DNA from: Chryseobacterium tructae | Lineage (GTDB): Bacteria; Bacteroidota; Bacteroidia; Flavobacteriales; Weeksellaceae | Length of the DNA: 64,000 nt | Assembly (NCBI RefSeq): GCF_030409875.1 | Contig: NZ_JAUFQR010000001.1 | Span: 2,108,001 to 2,172,000, forward strand | Reading direction: 5' to 3' | In this document: in pieces, positions 57,179 through 64,000 of the stretch | Layout of the letters: each line of letters opens with the position of its first letter | Numbering within the stretch: the first letter of the stretch is position 1 | The notes under the pieces: generated by a model | The model's input: the letters and a program-made list of their open reading frames with translations, nothing else | What the model was told of the DNA's origin: nothing | Databases searched by the model: none | Program-made: the position numbers and the translations under genes

Positions 57179-57793
57179 TTATTTCTTTGTTTTAGAAACC
57201 TGTTCTACCAATGTGTATTTAATGGAAGATGCATCTGCTGGTGGGTTAGCAATTTTTTCTGTTTTTACTTTTAAAACATATTCATACCCTGGTTCGTAGT
57301 TGAATCCTTCAATATTGCTGTAGAAATTACTCCAGTTTTCAGAAGCATTTTCTTTTACCTGTAAACACTTCATACGGCCGGCTCCTGCAGAACAATCTAC
57401 GGTTTGTGCTCCTACAATAAGTGTTTTTTCTCCAGCTGTTGCAGCATCTTTTTTAGTTTTAGACACTTGCTTGATCAATGTGTATTTAATGGAAGAAGCA
57501 TCTGCTGGTGGATTAGCAATTTTTTCTGTTTTTACTTTTAAAACATATTCATACCCTGGTTCATAAGTAAATCCCTCGATGTTTGTGTAAAAATTAGTCC
57601 AGTCTTCTGAAGCTTTTTCTTTTACCTGCAAACATTTCATAGGAGCTACTCCTGTACAGTCTGCTGTTTGTGGCCCTACGATGAATGTTTTTTCATCTGC
57701 AGCGGATACTCCTGCTGTCGTTGTACACTGCGTCATTGCGAATAGTGCTAATGCGGGTGCTGCCCCTTTTAGAATTGTTGCTATACTTTTCAT
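57179..57793 (-). CDS. DUF4377 protein with recently duplicated domain
   Basis: This 204-residue protein has a lipoprotein-like signal (LALFAMTQCTTT) and two nearly identical DUF4377 domains of about 90 residues: the first begins TFIVGPQTADCTG, the second TLIVGAQTVDCSA; both contain FYxNIEGFxYEPGYEYVLKVK and end in QVSKTKK. The two copies are almost the same at the DNA level too, so the duplication is recent. The function of the domain is unknown; each copy keeps its two Cys, which could form a disulfide. Confidence 0.88.
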   Translation of the reverse strand: MKSIATILKGAAPALALFAMTQCTTTAGVSAADEKTFIVGPQTADCTGVAPMKCLQVKEKASEDWTNFYTNIEGFTYEPGYEYVLKVKTEKIANPPADASSIKYTLIKQVSKTKKDAATAGEKTLIVGAQTVDCSAGAGRMKCLQVKENASENWSNFYSNIEGFNYEPGYEYVLKVKTEKIANPPADASSIKYTLVEQVSKTKK

Positions 57794-58081
57794 AAACTTG
57801 ATTTTAGACCATTCCTCGCAATTACCATGCCGGAATTTTCTTGAATTAGCGGATTTCAGGGATTGTTTTTTCGTTTTTTAATCATTTAATTTGAGGGCTT
57901 CAATTAAAAAAATCATATAAATTCATATTTTAAATATAATGAAATGAGGATGAGAAATATTGGAGCCCAGGAAATTATAAACCTGATCAAAGACCTTGAG
58001 TTGAATTCCGTTTCATAGAAATTTGATTGAGAATTTTAAGGTTTATATTTTGCTAAAAAAGATGAGAAAAAATTTGAACTG

Positions 58082-58888
58082 ATGAAAAAATTATGTGTAT
58101 TAATCTCTGCTTTTTCTATCGCTGCTAATGTATTTGCTCAAAAAGCAGATAATGGATTACAGGGATATTTTGAAGAACAGGGAAATGAGACTTTTTATAA
58201 AAGCTTCAATTTTGATGGGAATGGTAAAATAGCGGATGGGTTTAAAAGCAGCTATTACTTTACCAGAAATGATAGCCTGATTGTGATTCCGGATAAAGAT
58301 GTATTTATTTTTAAAATCAAAAAAGATAAATTAATTGGTATTTCGGATTGGGTTAAAAACGGAATCTGGATTCGGAAAAAAGACAGTACAGAAGTTAACA
58401 ACAGAGTGAATCCTGCGGAATCACAGAAAAGAGCCGCTTTATTGGCTGGGTATTATGATAAGACAAAGAATATGTCAGGGTTGGATGCTTTGTTTTCAAA
58501 TGCCAACGATTATACCCGGATTAGCGATGATTTTTGTAATCAGGGATTGGCTAAAGCTTGTCTGAATGCTTTTGGTTTAAAGATGATGGAATATACTCCG
58601 GGCTTTTTTGGTGATCTTGAAAAAATTAAAGATAAGAAGCTGAAACCTCATCCGGAGCTGATAGAACTTTCCAAAAAAATGATCAACCTTGGAGAAATGG
58701 AAGGGTATAATGTTCTTGGTGCCTATTATCATCTTTTAGGACTTAAGGAAAAGGCTTTTGAAACCTGGAAAGAAGGTGAGAAGCATGGTGATCCCGCTTC
58801 TATGCTGTCGATGGGACTTATTGAAGTAGGAGATGAAATAGAAAAGGCTCCGAGAAGCCCAAATATTAAAAAGAAAAAGAAAAAATAA
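58082..58888 (+). CDS. Secreted TPR/Sel1-like protein
   Basis: This 268-residue protein has a signal peptide (ending ANVFAQ) and a beta-like N-terminal half. The second half contains helical repeats (GYYDKTKNMSGLDALF, EGYNVLGAYYHLLGLKEKAFETWKEGEKHGDPASM) of the Sel1/TPR type and a poly-Lys end. Stop and next start overlap (AATAATG), so it is cotranscribed with the two following genes. Function unknown. Confidence 0.78.
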   Translation: MKKLCVLISAFSIAANVFAQKADNGLQGYFEEQGNETFYKSFNFDGNGKIADGFKSSYYFTRNDSLIVIPDKDVFIFKIKKDKLIGISDWVKNGIWIRKKDSTEVNNRVNPAESQKRAALLAGYYDKTKNMSGLDALFSNANDYTRISDDFCNQGLAKACLNAFGLKMMEYTPGFFGDLEKIKDKKLKPHPELIELSKKMINLGEMEGYNVLGAYYHLLGLKEKAFETWKEGEKHGDPASMLSMGLIEVGDEIEKAPRSPNIKKKKKK

Positions 58889-59346
58889 TGAAGAAGAAAC
58901 TGTTGTTTTCATCTGCTTTGGTTTTTAGTGCAATAGTAAGCGCACAGAAACTTAAAAAGGAAGATGTTATAGGATTTTGGAAGCTGAAAGAAGCTGGATT
59001 TTATGAAGGGAAGAAGAAGGTGGTGAAAGAGTTTGATAACTGCAGGCTGATGCGTAACTATGCTATAAGGGAGGATGGTTTTGCTGTGTATAATTATATA
59101 GAAGGAGCAGTGGGAGATTGTACACCATCAGAACCAAGACTTTCTTTTTGGAAAGTTGTAGACAACAGAATTCAGTTTTATGTTGATGATAAAAATATTC
59201 TGGAAGAAGTTGTTGTGACTTTCAATAAAGATAAAACCATGACATTTTCGGACTATAAACCGGTTTTTGTTAAGGTTGACGGAGATGCATTAGCAGAAAA
59301 AGTGACGAATACCATTCATTATGATATTCTAGAAAAGCAATATTAG
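58888..59346 (+). CDS. Secreted lipocalin-like protein
   Basis: This 152-residue protein has a signal peptide (SALVFSAIVSAQK) and a lipocalin-like beta pattern: DVIGFWKLKEAGFYEGKK at the start, RLMRNYAIREDGFAVYNYIEG in the middle and VVTFNKDKTMTFSDYKP at the end. Two Cys (one in EFDNCRLM, one in VGDCTPSE) may pair. Ligand unknown. Middle gene of a three-gene operon. Confidence 0.75.
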   Translation: MKKKLLFSSALVFSAIVSAQKLKKEDVIGFWKLKEAGFYEGKKKVVKEFDNCRLMRNYAIREDGFAVYNYIEGAVGDCTPSEPRLSFWKVVDNRIQFYVDDKNILEEVVVTFNKDKTMTFSDYKPVFVKVDGDALAEKVTNTIHYDILEKQY

Positions 59347-59347
59347 A

Positions 59348-59824
59348 ATGCAGAAAACCATGAATTATGTTACCCTTACTTATCTGCTGAACCTTTTCAT
59401 ATATTCTGTCTATTTTTTTAGTAAAGAGGGGAGTGAGGTCGACTTTTCCAAGGTAGAATATATGCTATCTGGAACTCTTGCTCTTTTTCTGATAGGTGCA
59501 GGGTATCTGAATGCAAAAAAGAGAATGACTTACCGATCTGTTCTCTGGGTGTTTTTTGTGAATATTTTGTTGTTTTCTCTATCGGGGGTATTTGATCAGT
59601 TTGGAAATAATTTTAATCTTTTTGCAACGGGAAGTGGAGATAGCTTCTTATTTACTCTAGTACTCATTGTCTATAATGGCTATTTATTTCCACTCATTGC
59701 AGAATTGGAAAAAAGTGGCTTTTCATTAGTATTGCCAGTATTGCTATCTTTTGTTCTGCCTTCGTTAGGGTATATCATTGGAATGAAACTCCATCCGAAT
59801 AAAAAGGCTTCCGCAGAAATGTAG
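59348..59824 (+). CDS. Membrane protein of unknown function
   Basis: This 158-residue protein has four to five hydrophobic helices (about 8-24, 33-50, 60-77, 95-115 and 125-145). It is the last gene of the operon, 1 base behind the lipocalin-like gene. No family is recognised. Confidence 0.7.
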   Translation: MQKTMNYVTLTYLLNLFIYSVYFFSKEGSEVDFSKVEYMLSGTLALFLIGAGYLNAKKRMTYRSVLWVFFVNILLFSLSGVFDQFGNNFNLFATGSGDSFLFTLVLIVYNGYLFPLIAELEKSGFSLVLPVLLSFVLPSLGYIIGMKLHPNKKASAEM

Positions 59825-60002
59825 TCGTTGTAAATAAAAGCTGAAGTCATTTTAACAGATAAGTAGAAGATGAAAAACGGAAAGAAAGACTGAAAAAATC
59901 GCAATTGATGATATCGTCACCCTTGGAAATACAAGCACTCTTTGTCATTCCGGTAGGAATCTGAATTCAATATATAGTAGATCCAAAAGTAAAGAATTGC
60001 TG

Positions 60003-60338
60003 TTATTGATTCTGTGGCTTCTTATCCGGCATGATAAACTTTTGCTTACCGATTAATAGTTCAAAGAAAAGTCTGAAATCCGATATCAGTGACCACAACG
60101 GATATTTAAAAGTAGCAGGTTTGTTTCTTTCGATCACTGCATGGCTAAACCAGGCAAATCCATATCCGACGATTGGAATGTACCATAAAAACCTTTCTTT
60201 TCCTGAGCTGATAACATAGCCTATTACAACAAATATTAGCAGTGTTCCCATAAAATGAAAAATCCTGGTTCCTGTTTTACGGTGTTCCGTAAGATAAAAC
60301 TGATAAAATTCACTGTATGTTTTAATTCTTTCAGGCAT
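60003..60338 (-). CDS. DUF962 (Mpo1-like) membrane protein
   Basis: This 111-residue protein has HRKTGTRIFHFMGTLLIF, VGYGFAWFSHAVIERNKPATFKYPLWSLISDFRLFFEL and the His pattern of the DUF962/Mpo1 family. Yeast Mpo1 is an iron dioxygenase that shortens 2-hydroxy fatty acids; whether the bacterial protein does the same is not shown. Two hydrophobic segments are visible. Confidence 0.88.
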   Translation of the reverse strand: MPERIKTYSEFYQFYLTEHRKTGTRIFHFMGTLLIFVVIGYVISSGKERFLWYIPIVGYGFAWFSHAVIERNKPATFKYPLWSLISDFRLFFELLIGKQKFIMPDKKPQNQ

Positions 60339-60412
60339 AGCGGTATTAGTTTGTTGTTTCTCTTGGAGTTACAGCAATAATGCTGCCGATTTTATCATAA
60401 AGGGTAAAAAAG

Positions 60413-60452
60413 AAAAAGGCAAAATAACTTCTTCTGTTATTTTGCCTTTTTT
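60413..60452 (-). terminator. Terminator after the permease gene
   Basis: AAAAAGGCAAAATAAC pairs with GTTATTTTGCCTTTTT. It lies just downstream of the permease on the minus strand. Confidence 0.85.
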
Positions 60453-60471
60453 AATGTTTTTATATATTGTT

Positions 60472-62153
60472 TTAGTTATTCTTTAGCTCTTTTCCTAGCT
60501 TACTGTTTTTATAACCGTAGAAGAAGTAAATAAACATTCCGATCAGGAACCACATTCCAAACCAGAACCAGTTCTCATGACTCATCCCGGTAAGCAGGTA
60601 TAAACAAGAACTTAGCCCTACTAATGGAATAAGAGAAAGATTCTTCATAAAGTAACTCCACATAAGATTAGGTTGATGATAATAAAGAAGAAAATAGAAG
60701 CTCTGAATTCCCCATCTTTAGGATCACTCCAGTTCATTAATGTTTGGAAAAATTCCGGCTGCCAGTAATAGAAAACGATCAGTCCACCAATAAAAATAAC
60801 TGGAAAAATAATTTTACCGTTGATATAAGGAAGGTGGAATCGGCCTTTTATTTTTTCTTTGGCAGGAAGTGTTAACACTCCGGCACAAACCAATACAAAT
60901 GCGAAGATCGTTCCGATACTCGTAAAGTCAAGGATAAAGGTTTTATCTGTAAATAAGATAGGAATTCCTACTACAATCCCTGTAACGATGGTTGCAAAAG
61001 ATGGAGTTTTATATTTTGGGTGAATCTTAAGGAATTTCTGTGGCATTAATCCGTCACGGCTCATTGCATACCAGATTCTTGGTTGTCCCATCTGGAAAAC
61101 CAATAGTACAGTGGTGATGGCAACAATAGCCACAAAAGAAACGACAAGTTCCATCCAGGCTACATTTGCATTCGTTTTTTCAAAGATGAATGAAAGTGGA
61201 TCTCCCACACCATCAAATTTTCTATAATCTACCATTCCTGTTAATACCAACGTAAGAGCAATATAGATTACGGTACATAATACTAAAGAGATGATCATCC
61301 CTTTGGGTAAGGTCTTTTGAGGATCCTTAGTTTCTTCAGAAAGTACACTTAAGGCATCAAAACCAATATAGGCAAAGAAAACCCCTGAGACGGCACTCAT
61401 AACTCCTGTAAAGCCGTTAGGCATAAAAGATGGAGTTCCTGTTGCAGGACTTATGGGTGTCCAGTTATCAGTATTGATATAAGCAAAACCTACCAGGATT
61501 ACCAACAGAATTACTCCTAATTTTAAAATAACCAGCGAGTTGTTGAAATTTTTACTTTCCTTTACCCCTACATAACAAAGCCATGTGATTAGCCCATTAA
61601 TGACCAAAGCAGGAATATCAACGATGAATTTCAGATTTCCAATTAATGGAGCCGATGTCCATGCATTTAAAAGTTCTTTGTTTTCAGAACCGTTTAAGAA
61701 AGCCTTTTTGGCTTCTGTATAACTGCAGGTTAAATAATCAGGAATATGCATTCCGAGACGTCCTAAAAAGCTGGTGAAATAGTCAGACCATGAAAAAGCT
61801 ACGTAAATATTTCCGAAAGAATATTCCATAATTAATGCCCAACCGATGATCCAGGCAATTAATTCCCCAAAACTGGCATAAGCATAGGTATACGCAGATC
61901 CTGCTGTGGGAATTCTGCTGGCAAACTCAGCGTAGCATAAAGCGGTAAAACCACAGGCAAAGCCACAAATCAAATAGAGAAGGATCACCCCCGGGCCACC
62001 TCTGAAAACGGCTTCTCCCAAACTGCTGAAACTTCCTGCTCCGATAATTGCCGCAATACCAAAAAATACGATGTCCCATACACCTAAAACTCTTAAAAGT
62101 CCTGTTGAAGTATCTGTATCCGAATAGACTTTCCTTCTAAAAAGTTGACTCAT
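60472..62153 (-). CDS. APC family amino acid permease (frameshifted at about 60650)
   Basis: The protein has about 12-14 membrane helices and the APC start GVWDIVFFGIAAIIGAGSFSSLGEAVF with the G-A-G substrate loop; PTAGSAYTYAYASFGELIAW and FAYIGFDALSVLSEETKDPQKTLPKG are typical of the cationic amino acid transporter branch (CAT/YfnA-like). The main frame stops at 60645. One extra A on the plus strand near 60649-60651 joins it to the final helices (LTGMSHENWFWFGMWFLIG), ending at 60472. Repaired length is about 560 residues. Confidence 0.88.
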
Positions 62154-62257
62154 TCAATAAACTATATTTGATTTGAAAAAAACAAATGTAATGATTTTTT
62201 ATTTTGATGTTAACAGTCGTTAGTAACATTTAGATAAAAATGCTTAACGAAAAGCGT

Positions 62258-64000
62258 TTAGTCTTTATAAACAGGTATTTCCACATAGCTGCTATTATAC
62301 CATTTTATTTCTAGTGGCTCATTCGCATCTTTTATGGTTTCATCACTTACATCTTTACCTGTACCATAATTAATCTGCCAGTAGGGATTTTTACCAACGC
62401 CTACAAATAAAATTAATTTGCTTCCTTTTTCAATTTTTCTGCTGGTGAACATTGATTGTTTGATAGGAATCTGCTCTATCTTATTGGGTTGAAGAAGCTG
62501 GCGAACCTCGTTATTTTTAGAATAACTGGCTCTTACTGAATGGTCGGATAACATAACACGTTTTCCATCCGGTTGTACCTGATACAGATAAATATTGGTG
62601 TCCATATCCTTTTTATTGATAGATACATCGAGTAATCCTGACAGATTTCCACTGATAATGATATCTTTATCAAGAGTTTCACTTTCAAAGTAAACGACAT
62701 TGTTAACCCTTGCGCTATCTGTTTTGCTTATTTTGCGATAGATATCTTTATCGTCTCTGCTTTTGAAATCAACGACTTGTTTAGTGAAATCCATATTTTC
62801 AGGTTTAGTGAAGACTGATGAATTATCTTTTCGATCTTTAAGATAAAACTTAAGAGTAGAAGTGTGCATTCCGTCAAGAGTAGGAACGTGCTTCCAGGTA
62901 TTGGTGTTCATCACCTGAAAATTAACCCTGTCTTTTAACAGTTCCGGTTTTTTTTCACCTTTAAGAATGTAATCAAACCATGAAAAGGCAAGTTCATCAA
63001 TGCTTATTCTGGCAACAGGGTCAATAGGATTGCCCTCAACATAGGTTGCACCAAAGCTTTGTGCTCCTCCATGATCATATGGGCCTATAACTAAATAATG
63101 ATTGGCGTTTTTATTATATTGATGGTGCTTCTTGAAATAGTAAAGGGCTCCAATCTGGTCATCATCATAATATCCTGTAGTTGTCAGGATGGGAATGTTG
63201 ATCTTGGAGAAATCGCTTTTATAAGGAACCATTTTTTGCCAGTATTGGTCATATCCCGGATGATCTAGCCATCGCTGGAATATTTTACTTGGTTTTCCGC
63301 TGATGGTATCTAATGATCTGAATGATTTTCCACTTTTGTACCACGCTGTATTAATAGAATCCCATTTTGTAGCATTGGCAAAGTCTGCTTCATCAGTAAA
63401 TTTATTGTTTGTAACATATTGTATCCATTGTAGCATGTAGCTCATGAATATGTTATTTCGTGCAGGATAATCTATTCCTATTCCAACAGAAACTTGTGGT
63501 ACAATCGTTTTCAAAGCCGGATGGAGTTTCTTTACAGCTGCCCATTGGCTAAACCAAGATAACTTCCGCCAATCATTCCTACTTTACCATTACTCCAGGG
63601 TTGTTTACTTACCCAATCTATTACTTCATAGATATCCTGAGATTCATATTCAAAAGGATTATTGACATCATTACTGTTTCTTTTACCACGAGTATTGACT
63701 ACCGCTCCTACATAATTATAAATAGCAGCTCTTTTTCCGAAATATCCATCAAACTGACCCGCGTAAATGTTATTGGTAAGAATGACCGGAAGTGGAGATT
63801 TATTTTCTTTTTTTCTGACGATCGTAATGGTTAGGATATTTCCGCTTTTTGTTTTAAGATCTTTGGTTTCAATAATGAAATTCTCCTGATCCTTTGCTGC
63901 GGTCACTTGTGGAACATAAGGCTGAATGCTTGAAAATACCTTATAATTGAGATAGATTTTGCAAAGTGCCAGAGCAGAGGCATAGGCTATACTGTCTTTT
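62258..64000 (-). CDS. CocE/NonD-type X-Pro dipeptidyl-peptidase family hydrolase (5' partial, frameshifted at about 63552)
   Basis: This alpha/beta hydrolase has a C-terminal jelly-roll domain (ISGNLSGLLDVSINKKDMDTNIYLYQ and PYWQINYGTGKDVSD). The nucleophile Ser is in MIGGSYLG; one extra A in the plus-strand run at 63551-63553 joins this to FSQWAAVKKLHPALKTIVPQ in the other frame. TTGYYDDDQ (acid) and GPYDHGGAQS (His) complete the triad. The frame is open to the right edge of the window, so the start is missing. It probably cleaves acyl or Xaa-Pro bonds; the substrate is unknown. Confidence 0.88.

Noticed and set aside
60472-60663. A separate 63-residue membrane protein after the permease
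   Set aside because: It supplies the missing last helices of the permease and is joined to it by one added base.

Overview
The window is a low-GC (by eye about 35 percent) bacterial chromosome segment that fits the Flavobacteriia, most likely Chryseobacterium or a close relative in the Weeksellaceae. The evidence is promoters of the Bacteroidota type (TAnnTTTG at -7), a secreted protein ending in a type IX secretion sorting domain, monomeric NADP isocitrate dehydrogenase, Bacteroidota-type ECF sigma/membrane-protein pairs, LytTR two-component pairs, and dispersed intergenic repeats that I recall as typical of this genus. I could not run a database search, so the genus is an inference.

Layout. 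1-4350: the end of a GapN-type aldehyde dehydrogenase, then two paralogous ECF sigma/membrane-protein pairs in tandem. 4443-13321: an S41 lipoprotein protease, two metallo-beta-lactamase-fold hydrolases, a GNAT protein, an AraC regulator beside an aldo/keto reductase, a DoxX-like protein and a DUF1223 protein. 13507-16785: a LytTR two-component pair and a cytochrome P460/heme-binding pair. 17089-22459: a T9SS cargo protein, a DUF6265 lipoprotein, icd and tpx. 22534-34546: a long run of small detoxification or stress-type genes (two Crp-family regulators, VOC, DinB, SRPBCC, alpha/beta hydrolases, an SDR, and DUF763 and helix-hairpin-helix proteins). 34714-39442: a prolyl oligopeptidase, a sigma factor followed by two small unknown proteins, and a small hydrolase. 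39785-41000: one IS110-type element. 41171-45299: a J-domain protein, a tiny Cys/Lys-rich protein and gcvP. 45755-49647: a solo RelA/SpoT-domain protein, an HTH protein, YggS and an AAA ATPase. 49648-50572 is gene-poor but holds a structured RNA candidate. 50573-57793: an SMR transporter, a second LytTR pair, a methyltransferase, dgt, an SPFH protein and a duplicated DUF4377 protein. 58082-64000: a three-gene secreted/membrane operon, a DUF962 protein, an APC permease and a CocE-type peptidase running off the right edge.

Data quality. Eleven otherwise intact genes, including icd (three times) and gcvP, are broken at 13 sites. Every site is repaired by adding one A or T to a short A/T run, which looks like homopolymer undercalling and not real gene decay. 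I therefore give repaired full-length spans and mark the break point in each entry. The IS110 transposase differs: it needs both insertions and deletions.

The most interesting non-standard signals are a candidate bridge RNA (two stem-loops with internal loops) in front of the IS110 transposase; a three-way-junction RNA with a terminator upstream of the AAA ATPase/YggS operon, preceded by a 26-codon ORF; two heptanucleotide tandem repeats that both have exactly nine perfect copies; and five same-orientation copies of a 65-base repeat built on the core GGCTTTAGCC.
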